A stretch of DNA of 53,542 nt from NCBI GenBank assembly GCA_947496235.1, contig CANMCE010000021.1:1-53542 (forward strand), written 5' to 3'. The stretch comes from an uncultured Glaciecola sp. (GTDB lineage Bacteria > Pseudomonadota > Gammaproteobacteria > Enterobacterales > Alteromonadaceae). The position numbers were made by a program, and so were the translations under genes. Under the pieces are notes generated by a model. It made no database searches. It was not told the DNA's origin and saw nothing but the letters and a program-made list of their open reading frames with translations. Within the stretch, counting starts at the first letter, position 1. Each line of letters opens with the position of its first letter. Below are positions 47,401 through 53,542 of this stretch, piece after piece.

Positions 47401-47785
47401 AAACGGTGTGCGCAGTGCGACCAAAAGTGTTTCGGTGATCCCCCCAATTCCCCAGTTCAAAACTCTGCCCAACGCAATGATTCATGCACTTGATCAGAAT
47501 TTTGTCGATATTTCTGAAAATAATCCAGCGGTGCCAGGTCAGGTTATTCTTGTATTAATGGAAGGCTTAGGCGGTATTCAACCACAAAATAACAAGGTCA
47601 GACTGCCAATTGAACTCTCTATTAACGATGGAGATTTCTTACCTGTGGACGTTTATTACAGTCATGACATGTTTGCCTATTACATGACTATCTCACTGCC
47701 AGAAGACTCTATCAATGGGCTTAATTCATTAACAACGCGCATGAATAACTTCGAACGTACGGGTCACATATTGGTAGAGCGTTAA
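44450..47785 (+). CDS. large secreted multidomain protein with putative glycosidase (GHL15-like) barrel, FN3 and TIG-like domains
   Basis: The 1111-residue protein has a signal peptide (PFYLVFLLLIIQC, cut after VSYA). After a beta-rich domain, residues about 200-560 resemble a hypothetical glycosidase barrel (GHL15/PF14885-like): FPRIGNYNLYSVHA, IEVLSLFDLVTGYEV, WSGIHFDQAEWYP and TWLFGNAGSI. A second jelly-roll-like domain (about 590-740) follows. Next come an FN3 domain (LSWSPLPRWVAGYLIRYG, AGTAYEFEVAAFDEAGNLSPFSD) and a TIG/TIGR03437-like module (ISGEHFSD, VLINGVNAPLLAVTPNIIYF, GVRSATKSVSV). Start ATG 44450 has AAGGA 7 bases upstream. Catalytic residues cannot be fixed; the aspartate in HFDQAEWY is one candidate. 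Confidence 0.75.
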   Translation: MKVTTSGIFSQPFYLVFLLLIIQCNSSVSYAKVVKNKNNEVIKQIVEVYQQDFNDISSAGLLGLQTLEGPVTSERIYSDLDDNALLLTPESDSLIITWQAAGLLTNQHYQISFDYLLIQGNQDSSILSGFYWPGVDLQHPFLYTGAQNISYDESGTFSRSMLTGDSSEIEIHIVADEGTYLIDNIRIERIDHLATVPEPKLIKAGFPRIGNYNLYSVHATAIRNQADTDDVIEVLSLFDLVTGYEVDDTLTPFSQRVPLKTLNPNQIILPYFQTFVAQWGDNTPVEPIGEAAGLIYRFNKELDPDWYLRSTDGNLLEEPMFPHHFQLNPNSDFVDYAHDFLQSEVLINPNWSGIHFDQAEWYPNPLLADSNAFLDKPGNLPPMDVDQDGVEESLPELNDLWMDGFIRYFTGLREKIGDSTWLFGNAGSIASRPSILTKLNGMQREFTSPYRILENGDWETDISTGWYKLFKEYKNAETYLRAPQIINFQFTGYKLGTPDEDETDNSLESRLPVLEPRDFQRMRLGLTTVLMGDGFFGYDFTDNTTLPIWFDEYAVNQEGVAEASLESKGYLGQPLTAPTELPNEQEIILEVDFEQLPTLPEGVILNTPWITDDPNFAIDNKSAIVSNDNAQDETFEILTTDPDFFVFEQGATYQVFVDYRILNYESRVPRDAILSVEIANFDIDSSEQRAAAIWEADPGQRGTIRFSAKITSPDARLLLNAYQGIFSIDNIRIYKGDGGAYRRDFERGIVLVNPTPNTKVVSLSDIKGVFNRTNIKRINGTQDPVVNTGEAVNGAISLSPADGIILLADELAALPLTSPSNLSLEGSRLSWSPLPRWVAGYLIRYGIQGGELDQFTYASQSAFVDLPPLQAGTAYEFEVAAFDEAGNLSPFSDTFVVESEFFVQLPIIDDGILLSPNALATISGEHFSDAQEFDLVYPFSNTLADTEVLINGVNAPLLAVTPNIIYFTAPNDIGGDKAHVVINRNGVRSATKSVSVIPPIPQFKTLPNAMIHALDQNFVDISENNPAVPGQVILVLMEGLGGIQPQNNKVRLPIELSINDGDFLPVDVYYSHDMFAYYMTISLPEDSINGLNSLTTRMNNFERTGHILVER

Positions 47786-47869
47786 ATTGTAGGGATACGA
47801 CTGTTCGCATTGAGTTTGAGATTGCTGAGTTTAGAGTGAATCTAGAGAATGACTTCTAATTAGCCTTAG

Positions 47870-48610
47870 TTAGCTTGCAGTTGACGACAATTGATAAGCG
47901 CAAATACCCACTGCACTGGCTAGATTTAGGGATTCGATATTACCGCTTCCGCGGATAGTAAAGGCTTGGGCGTTAATCTCTGTTAATGCTTCTTTAGGAA
48001 CGCCTCTAGCTTCATTGCCAAACAGGTAGCAAGGATATCCCTTAAAAGAGTTATCGGTGATGTCTTTACCGTTCAAATCAAGATAGGCAACACGATCAAA
48101 TTTACTCTTTAATTGGTTAAGTGTAACTTCTGACTGGATTGGCAAATGAAATATCGCACCCATACTGGCGCGAACGGCTTTGGAATTAAAGGGATCAACG
48201 CTATTTGGGCTTAAAAGTAAACGAAAATTACCAAACCAAGCGAGCGAACGTAAAATCGTCCCCAGATTTCCCGGATCCTGTACCTCGTGCAGATAAATAC
48301 AAGGTTCGTTAATAACAGGTTCCCAATTAGTCCCAAGTGCAGGCATTGGCACTCTGGCAATGACACCCTGCGGGGTTTTAGTGTCACTAAGCAATGCCAT
48401 TTGTCTTTCAGTTACGGATACAACGTCAAAACCTTCATCCAAATTTATACCTCGTGCCTGCCAAGCATCGGTTACATAGAGTGTAATATCTTGAGTCATC
48501 AAGGGGGAACGCTGAAGCTCCTGTATCAAATGTTCGCCTTCCACTAAATAAAAGCCAAACTGCGAGCGGTATTTTTTCTGATGCAGTTTTTTTACGTCGT
48601 CTAATTTCAT
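47870..48610 (-). CDS. TrmH/SpoU-family RNA methyltransferase
   Basis: The 246-residue protein has an N-terminal L30e-like substrate domain (KKLHQKKYRSQFGFYLVEGEHLIQEL) and the SPOUT knot signatures LHEVQDPGNLGTILRSLAWFG, CYLFGNEARGVP and ESLNLASAVGICAYQL. It would 2'-O-methylate an rRNA or tRNA nucleotide using SAM. The RNA target cannot be named from sequence alone; it is not a clear RlmB or TrmH orthologue by neighbourhood. ATG start. It is divergent from rlmE across about 170 bases. Confidence 0.93.
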   Translation of the reverse strand: MKLDDVKKLHQKKYRSQFGFYLVEGEHLIQELQRSPLMTQDITLYVTDAWQARGINLDEGFDVVSVTERQMALLSDTKTPQGVIARVPMPALGTNWEPVINEPCIYLHEVQDPGNLGTILRSLAWFGNFRLLLSPNSVDPFNSKAVRASMGAIFHLPIQSEVTLNQLKSKFDRVAYLDLNGKDITDNSFKGYPCYLFGNEARGVPKEALTEINAQAFTIRGSGNIESLNLASAVGICAYQLSSTAS

Positions 48611-48782
48611 GGCTAGGGTATTTCCGAGTACTTATATCAACAGGGCTAGATGGCTTGGCATTATAGCCGTTAATCAGGGCGAAGTCAGTTGAATGACGAA
48701 CTTTGTTGCTGAGCCTCATTTGCAAATCAGGACTGCCAAGTTACAATGCACAGCGATTTAGCACAGTAACCGCAGAGTTGAT

Positions 48783-49403
48783 ATGGCCCGCTCAAAAACC
48801 AGTAAAAAATGGATGGAAGAACACATAAACGATCCCTACGTTAAGCAAGCTCAGGTAGACGGTTATCGTTCTCGGGCTAGTTATAAACTTCTCGAAATAA
48901 ATGAAAAAGACAAATTATTCCGCGCCGGAAGCGTGGTGATGGATCTAGGATCCGCGCCAGGTGGTTGGTCGCAAATAGTAGCGCCTATTGTGGGCGACCA
49001 TGGAAGAGTGATTGCCTCTGATATTTTGCCCATGGACAGCATCATTGGTGTTGATTTTATTCAGGGAGATTTTACTGACGAAGCAGTTTACGACCAAATC
49101 TTGAAAGTACTTGGAGATGATCAAGTAGATGTGGTCGTCTCTGATATGGCACCCAATCAAAGTGGCGTAAAAACCACTGATCAATATGCTTCAATGTATC
49201 TTGTAGAGCTGGCGCTCGACATGGCTAGAAATGTGCTAAAGCCTGGGGGGAGTTTTTGTGCCAAAGTATTTCAGGGCGTTGGCTATGATGACTATATGAA
49301 GGACGTGCGTACTTCGTTTAATAAAGTTGTTGTTCGAAAACCCGCTGCGTCACGGCCTCGCTCAAGGGAAGTGTATCTGGTTGCTACGGGATTTAAAGGC
49401 TAG
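48783..49403 (+). CDS. rlmE: 23S rRNA 2'-O-methyltransferase RlmE (FtsJ/RrmJ)
   Basis: The 206-residue protein is full length for RlmE. It has [14 protein letters not shown] with the first catalytic lysine, SAM motif I ([17 protein letters not shown]), the aspartate in [11 protein letters not shown], the second lysine in [11 protein letters not shown] and the glutamate in [12 protein letters not shown], completing the K-D-K-E set. It methylates U2552 in the A loop of 23S rRNA at a late assembly step. ATG start with AGAG upstream. The usual neighbour ftsH is not present downstream; a convergent ferredoxin gene lies 17 bases away instead. Confidence 0.96.
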   Translation: MARSKTSKKWMEEHINDPYVKQAQVDGYRSRASYKLLEINEKDKLFRAGSVVMDLGSAPGGWSQIVAPIVGDHGRVIASDILPMDSIIGVDFIQGDFTDEAVYDQILKVLGDDQVDVVVSDMAPNQSGVKTTDQYASMYLVELALDMARNVLKPGGSFCAKVFQGVGYDDYMKDVRTSFNKVVVRKPAASRPRSREVYLVATGFKG

Positions 49404-49420
49404 GATACCTGCTTTGTCAT

Positions 49421-49744
49421 TCAGCGTTCGAGTAATCGCAATTTATCGGGAACACCATTCCATTCATCTGCATCTTCTGGCGGCGCTATAACTTTGGTGA
49501 TATTTGGCCATTGCTGGCTGAGCTCTTCATTAATCGCTAGATAGGGTTTCTGCTCTTCGGTTAGTTCGGTATCTTGAAATATGGCTTCGGCAGGACATTC
49601 TGGTACGCACAACGCACAGTCGATACAAATTGCCGGATCTATGGCCAGAAAATTGGGCCCTTCAAAAAAGGCGTCTACTGGGCACACGGCCACACAGTCG
49701 GTATATTTACACTTTACACAGTTGTCGGTTACTACAAAGGTCAT
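49421..49744 (-). CDS. fdxA: 7Fe ferredoxin FdxA
   Basis: The 107-residue ferredoxin begins [21 protein letters not shown], where the spacing gives a 3Fe-4S site with the following cluster. The second motif ([16 protein letters not shown]) gives the 4Fe-4S site, and the C-terminal half ([14 protein letters not shown]) matches FdxA proteins. It is a soluble electron carrier. I choose ATG 49744 because the family starts exactly there; an upstream TTG would add 25 residues that do not resemble a ferredoxin. The ribosome site is weak. The gene is convergent with rlmE and divergent from the flavoprotein gene. Confidence 0.95.
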   Translation of the reverse strand: MTFVVTDNCVKCKYTDCVAVCPVDAFFEGPNFLAIDPAICIDCALCVPECPAEAIFQDTELTEEQKPYLAINEELSQQWPNITKVIAPPEDADEWNGVPDKLRLLER

Positions 49745-49901
49745 GATAAATAGGTTTTTTAATCCATTTCGCTCGATTATAAGGGTTTTGACGTTCAATC
49801 TAAAGACAAAAACCTGCAAATAGCTACCGCAAAAGCAGTATCTGCATTACACTATACGCGCTCTGACAGATAGGCTGTCCAGCGAACCAGGATTCTTCCA
49901 A

Positions 49902-51521
49902 ATGCTACGTTTAACAGATATAAAACTACCTCTCGATCATAATGAAAATGCCCTTGAACAAGCGATAATACGTAAACTTGGTATCAAAGCTGAAAATCTG
50001 CTTGAAATCAGTGTGTTTAAGCGTGGTTACGATGCTCGCAATAACAAGGATATTCAACTGATTTATACGGTGGATGTGGCAGTTGATGGAGAACAGGAAT
50101 TACTAGCAAAATTTGCTAAAGATACTCAGGTTCGCGTGACACCCGATATGTCCTATAAATTTGTTACGCAGGCGCCAGAAAATCTTAAGCACCGTCCAGT
50201 CGTAGTCGGCCTTGGCCCATGCGGCATTTTTGCTGCTCTTATTCTTGCGCAAATGGGATTTAAGCCCATTGTGCTAGAGCGTGGAAAAGCCGTGCGAGAA
50301 CGCACTAAAGACACCTTCGGATTCTGGCGCAAACAACCGCTAAACCCGGAATCAAATGTGCAGTTTGGTGAAGGCGGAGCAGGGACCTTTTCTGACGGTA
50401 AACTATACAGTCAGGTAAAAGACCGCAAGTTTTATGGCCGCAAAGTACTACACGAATTTGTGGAAGCTGGCGCACCGGAAGAAATTCTTTATGTCAGTAA
50501 ACCCCATATTGGTACCTTTAGATTAGTCAATATGGTTGAAAAAATGCGTCAGCAGATTATCGACCTAGGCGGTGAAATTCGCTTTTCTACCCGAGTCGAA
50601 AAACTTGATTTGGAAGGTGATAATGGTGAGTTTAGCGTCAAAGGCCTACATTTGTCTGACGGCGGATACCTAGCTTGCAAGCAGGTTATTCTCGCTTTGG
50701 GACATAGCGCAAGAGACACCTTTGAGAATCTCTATGAGCAGGGTGTGTATATGGAAGCCAAGCCATTTTCTATCGGCTTTCGCATTGAGCACGAGCAAAG
50801 CATGATCGACAGTTGTAGATTTGGTGAAAACACAGGTAACCCCATTCTTGGCGCAGCCGACTATAAACTAGTGCATCACTGTAAAAATGGTCGTTCGGTT
50901 TACAGTTTTTGTATGTGTCCCGGAGGCACTGTTGTGGCCGCAGCCTCTGAACCCGGCCGAGTTGTGACCAACGGCATGAGTCAGTATTCCCGCAAAGAAC
51001 GTAATGCTAACAGTGCAATTGTTGTAGGGATCACACCGGAACAAGATTATCCAGGCCATCCCCTCGCTGGGATTGAATTACAGCGTCGACTAGAAGAGTT
51101 AGCGTTTAAAGCCGGTGGAGAAAACTACAATGCCCCTGGCCAGTTAATCGGCGATTTTCTGGCGGGGAAACCAAGTGACTCCTTAGGCGATGTGTTGCCT
51201 TCTTATACGCCGGGCGTCACTTTAACTGACTTAAGTAAAATAGTGCCAGACTATGTTACCGAAGCCATTCGCGAAGCAATACCGGCTTTTGACCGCCAAA
51301 TCAAAGGTTTTGCGAAAGCCGATGGCACGCTCACAGGGGTAGAAACCCGCACTTCTTCTCCCATATGTATAAAACGTGATAAAGACTATCAAAGTCTTAA
51401 TGTGAAAGGTCTATATCCTGCGGGTGAAGGCGCGGGGTATGCCGGCGGAATTTGGTCAGCAGGAATAGATGGTATTCGCGTCGCTGAAGCCCTTGCACTG
51501 GCATATGAAAATAAAGCCTGA
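49902..51521 (+). CDS. FAD-dependent dehydrogenase, COG2509 family
   Basis: The 539-residue flavoprotein has an N-terminal domain of about 90 residues (LPLDHNENALEQAI, ISVFKRGYDARNN). It then has the FAD dinucleotide-binding motif VVVGLGPCGIFAALILA, followed by NVQFGEGGAGTFSDGKLYSQ, FSIGFRIEHEQ, CMCPGGTVVAAASEPG and VETRTSSPICIKRD. It ends with LYPAGEGAGYAGGIWSAGIDGIRVAEA. This is the uncharacterised FAD-dependent oxidoreductase family COG2509. Its substrate is unknown. AGGA 9 bases before the ATG supports the start. The second rhlE gene begins only a few bases after its stop, so the two are probably cotranscribed. Confidence 0.92.
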   Translation: MLRLTDIKLPLDHNENALEQAIIRKLGIKAENLLEISVFKRGYDARNNKDIQLIYTVDVAVDGEQELLAKFAKDTQVRVTPDMSYKFVTQAPENLKHRPVVVGLGPCGIFAALILAQMGFKPIVLERGKAVRERTKDTFGFWRKQPLNPESNVQFGEGGAGTFSDGKLYSQVKDRKFYGRKVLHEFVEAGAPEEILYVSKPHIGTFRLVNMVEKMRQQIIDLGGEIRFSTRVEKLDLEGDNGEFSVKGLHLSDGGYLACKQVILALGHSARDTFENLYEQGVYMEAKPFSIGFRIEHEQSMIDSCRFGENTGNPILGAADYKLVHHCKNGRSVYSFCMCPGGTVVAAASEPGRVVTNGMSQYSRKERNANSAIVVGITPEQDYPGHPLAGIELQRRLEELAFKAGGENYNAPGQLIGDFLAGKPSDSLGDVLPSYTPGVTLTDLSKIVPDYVTEAIREAIPAFDRQIKGFAKADGTLTGVETRTSSPICIKRDKDYQSLNVKGLYPAGEGAGYAGGIWSAGIDGIRVAEALALAYENKA

Positions 51522-51527
51522 TTGGTG

Positions 51528-52772
51528 ATGAGTTTTTCCGCCCTTGGGCTTCAACAAGATTTATTGAATATCCTCGAATCACTCGGATATGAGACACCAA
51601 CGCCTATCCAACAAGCGGCAATTCCTGAAGTATTGGCTGGCCATGACGTGATGGCAGGGGCACAAACAGGTACCGGCAAAACCGCTGCATTCGCCTTACC
51701 TTTGATTCAACGTTATTTAACTGGTGAAACGGGGAGCGGTATTAGCGTCTTAGTATTAACCCCAACCCGAGAACTGGCGCAGCAAGTGCATCAAAGCTTC
51801 GTGAAATACAGTGAAGGCTTAGATCTAAACTCGGTGGTTGCGTATGGCGGTGCTAGTATCAATCCGCAAATTGATGCGCTAAATGCAGGCTGTGATGTTT
51901 TGGTTGCAACCCCAGGACGTTTACTGGAACTTGCGATTAAAGAATACATTGATCTAAGTGCTCTTGAAACCCTAGTGCTTGATGAAGCCGATAGAATGCT
52001 CGACATGGGGTTTATTATTGATATTAAGCGCATTCTTAAACGCCTTCCCGAGCAACACCAAACCTTGTTTTTTTCCGCAACATTCAATGATGAAGTGTAT
52101 GCCTTGAGCAAAACCATTCTACGCGAGCCAAAATTAATTGAGGTTGCTACACGCAATGCCACAACTACAAAAATAGAACAGCGTGTTTATGAGACTGATA
52201 ACAAACAAAAGGCAGCATTAACAGCCTATTTAATTGGTGCAAATAACTGGCGACAGGTACTTATTTTTACCCGTACCAAACAGGCAGTTGATGAGTTGGC
52301 CAAGGAACTTGAAAAAGACGGAATAAGTTGCGCAGCAGTGCATGGTGATAAATCACAAGGTGCCCGTGACAGAGGACTGGAAGCATTTAAAACTGGTCAA
52401 GTACGTGCGCTGGTTGCCACTGATGTAGCGGCGCGTGGTTTGGATATAGAACAATTGCAGACAGTTATAAATTTTGAATTACCTTACAATGCTGAGGACT
52501 ATATTCATCGTATCGGCCGCACTGGTAGGGCGGGGCATTCTGGCCTTGCAGTTTCTTTGGTTTCCCATAAAGAGAAATACCTACTGGAACAAATAGAAAA
52601 GCTCACAGGTGAGCAATTGCCCATTCGATGGGAACCGGGGTTTGAGCCAAATCTTGAGCAAAATGACGTTAGCAGTACAAAGCGCAAGCCGTCAAAAAAA
52701 GCACTACGAGCTAAAGCTCTAAGGAAAGGTGGTAATTCGAAATCGAAATTTGGTAAGCCAAGACGACGTTAA
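51528..52772 (+). CDS. rhlE: second ATP-dependent RNA helicase, RhlE-type DEAD-box
   Basis: The 414-residue protein has the DEAD-box set: [90 protein letters not shown] and [11 protein letters not shown] short basic tail (SKKALRAKALRKGG, KPRRR) follows. It is clearly related to the helicase at 444-1802 but has a shorter tail and diverges throughout. ATG 51528 is used; the TTG and GTG just upstream are alternatives. It follows the COG2509 gene by 6 bases. Confidence 0.95.
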   Translation: MSFSALGLQQDLLNILESLGYETPTPIQQAAIPEVLAGHDVMAGAQTGTGKTAAFALPLIQRYLTGETGSGISVLVLTPTRELAQQVHQSFVKYSEGLDLNSVVAYGGASINPQIDALNAGCDVLVATPGRLLELAIKEYIDLSALETLVLDEADRMLDMGFIIDIKRILKRLPEQHQTLFFSATFNDEVYALSKTILREPKLIEVATRNATTTKIEQRVYETDNKQKAALTAYLIGANNWRQVLIFTRTKQAVDELAKELEKDGISCAAVHGDKSQGARDRGLEAFKTGQVRALVATDVAARGLDIEQLQTVINFELPYNAEDYIHRIGRTGRAGHSGLAVSLVSHKEKYLLEQIEKLTGEQLPIRWEPGFEPNLEQNDVSSTKRKPSKKALRAKALRKGGNSKSKFGKPRRR

Positions 52773-52822
52773 GAAGCGAGCTACAAATCAGGCCTTTATT
52801 TACTATTAATCAACAGCTCTTT

Positions 52823-53142
52823 TTAGAGCGTGAAGTGTGCCGTTAAAAATCTGAAAAAAATCATGTCTAGTGCACTGGTTATTTCTAAGTGATTTTTGCT
52901 TAAAACGCCTACTTTATCTTGTCATTCAGATTCGGGGATAGAAGCCATAAATTGAGTCATCATGACGACCTGATTTCCTTCAATGTCGAAATAGGATTTA
53001 AGTATTTTGCAGGTTTGGGGGCTTCAAAGCTTCTTATTAATGGGACAACGACTCGAGAATTAAAGCCTGATAATAAATCGGTTTGGACGTTTAGAATATA
53101 ACCAGAACCGTTTTTATTTCAATAAACATCGTATTTGGCCAT
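52823..53142 (-). pseudogene. ccdB: decayed CcdB toxin gene
   Basis: Reading the minus strand from an ATG at 53142 that overlaps the antitoxin stop (TAATG), I find the CcdB pattern in pieces. It begins MAKYDVY, meets a stop (TGA, 53119-53121), then continues YILNVQTDLLSGFNSRVVVPL and PKPAKYLNP. A one-base frameshift near 52991 leads to FDIEGNQVVMMTQFMASIP. A second stop (TGA, 52922-52924) precedes the C-terminal DKVGVLSKNHLEITSALDMI. The order and spacing match chromosomal CcdB (about 100 residues), a gyrase-poisoning toxin. With two stops and one frameshift it cannot make toxin. Confidence 0.85.
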
Positions 53143-53413
53143 TAAAAATTCCGATACGAATCAAACGGCAAACCATGTAACTCAACAAATGAGTTTGAAC
53201 TCTCAAGTGCGTCTTTATTCTGCTCTAACCACAACTTTCTCTTTTTCTCTAACAGTGCGTTTTTAATGCCAATTTCCGCAGAACTCGATATATTGATCCC
53301 AAGTTGTTTGGCCTCAGCTAAAAGAGATTCACTGATCGATAAATTGGTTCTTTTCTTTGGTGAAGCAGTATAATTTAACGTTGGTATTTCAAAAATACTC
53401 TTTCGCTATTCAT
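53142..53413 (-). pseudogene. ccdA: CcdA-like antitoxin gene, start codon lost or frameshifted
   Basis: The minus strand from 53387 encodes 81 residues that match chromosomal CcdA: PKKRTNLSISESLLAEAKQLGINIS (DNA-binding ribbon-helix-helix), then KLWLEQNKDALESSNSFVELHG and FDSYRNF at the end (toxin-neutralising tail). No ATG, GTG or TTG lies at the front of this frame. Homologous starts would fall at the codon ATA (53385-53387). Alternatively ATG 53411-53413 would enter the frame if one T were added to the T5 run at 53391-53395. Either a point mutation removed the start, a homopolymer error is present, or a rare start is used. The ATG of the toxin remnant overlaps its stop. Confidence 0.8.
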
Positions 53414-53492
53414 ACTTAAATAATATACGCAATATTTATACAAAACTCATACGCAGATAGAAAAGGCCTTGTAGTGGCATAGTTAGTTTGGC

Positions 53493-53538
53493 CACCTAAC
53501 AAGAGATGGTATGCTGTTTAGCATATCAGGATTAGGTG
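53493..53538. repeat. hairpin with CACCTAA/TTAGGTG ends at the window edge
   Basis: CACCTAA (53493-53499) and TTAGGTG (53532-53538) pair as an outer stem. Inside, TGGTATGCT and AGCATATCA pair over 9 positions (one wobble) around the loop GTTT. The left end (ACCTAAC) fits the integron attC core RYYYAAC, but the right end reads ATTAGGT instead of GTTRRRY, and the element is too short for a typical attC. A terminator or other structured site is possible. Confidence 0.4.
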
Positions 53539-53542
53539 ACAA

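Noticed and set aside
52919-53101. 60-codon plus-strand frame near the right edge
   Set aside because: It is antisense to the ccdB remnant, starts with TTG without a ribosome site and has no meaning of its own.
1-53542. CRISPR arrays, tRNA/rRNA genes and insertion sequences
   Set aside because: I looked for regularly spaced repeats, cloverleaf-like sequences and transposase motifs on both strands and found none that stood up; a covariance-model scan was not possible here.

Overview
The window looks like chromosomal DNA of a marine gammaproteobacterium in the order Alteromonadales (Paraglaciecola/Glaciecola/Aliiglaciecola-like). The reasons are low GC, two RhlE-type helicases, CstA, RlmE, FdxA, a PEP-CTERM-like surface protein beside an exopolysaccharide locus, and several secreted carbohydrate-active proteins. 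This placement is inferred from gene content only. I saw no tRNA, rRNA, CRISPR array or intact insertion sequence.

Layout. 0-7 kb: a small secreted peptide, an RhlE helicase, a DUF6090 protein, CstA, a luciferase-like oxidoreductase, a three-helix membrane protein and an NAD-dependent epimerase. 7.5-26.6 kb: a Wzx/Wzy-type exopolysaccharide locus made of two divergent operons separated by 924 bp. The leftward operon runs priming sugar transferase, SDR epimerase, glycosidase-like lipoprotein, a three-part fusion (MshEN-like domain, degenerate BY-kinase-like ATPase, GT4), then a second GT4. The rightward operon runs Wza-like lipoprotein, Wzz-like co-polymerase without a kinase domain, a giant secreted Asp-box beta-propeller, Wzy, GT2, methyltransferase and Wzx flippase. 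A plausible division of labour is that the priming transferase, GTs and methyltransferase build the lipid-linked repeat, Wzx flips it, Wzy with Wzz polymerises it, and Wza exports it. The glycosidase and propeller would act on the polymer outside the cytoplasm.

26.7-39.5 kb is accessory. It holds a DUF1080 lipoprotein, an orphan 664-residue secreted protein, a second DUF6090-like protein, two orphan membrane proteins, a three-gene envelope operon (17-kDa-antigen-like lipoprotein, periplasmic ClpP-fold protein, second lipoprotein), a secreted sugar isomerase-like TIM barrel, and a GH62 arabinofuranosidase lipoprotein with its own terminator.

39.5-43.1 kb carries an ECF sigma factor, zinc-type anti-sigma factor and PDZ protein operon, with an ECF-like promoter in front of it and a divergent periplasmic protein. 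43.3-52.8 kb returns to housekeeping genes: YlqF GTPase, a large multidomain putative glycosidase, a SpoU-type methyltransferase, RlmE, FdxA, a COG2509 flavoprotein and a second RhlE. The last 0.7 kb contains a decayed ccdAB toxin-antitoxin module on the minus strand that simple gene calling would miss.

The strongest candidates for something new are the fused pseudo-BY-kinase/glycosyltransferase and the roughly 22-repeat propeller inside the polysaccharide locus. The envelope ClpP-fold operon, the sigma/anti-sigma/PDZ operon and the ccdAB wreck follow.
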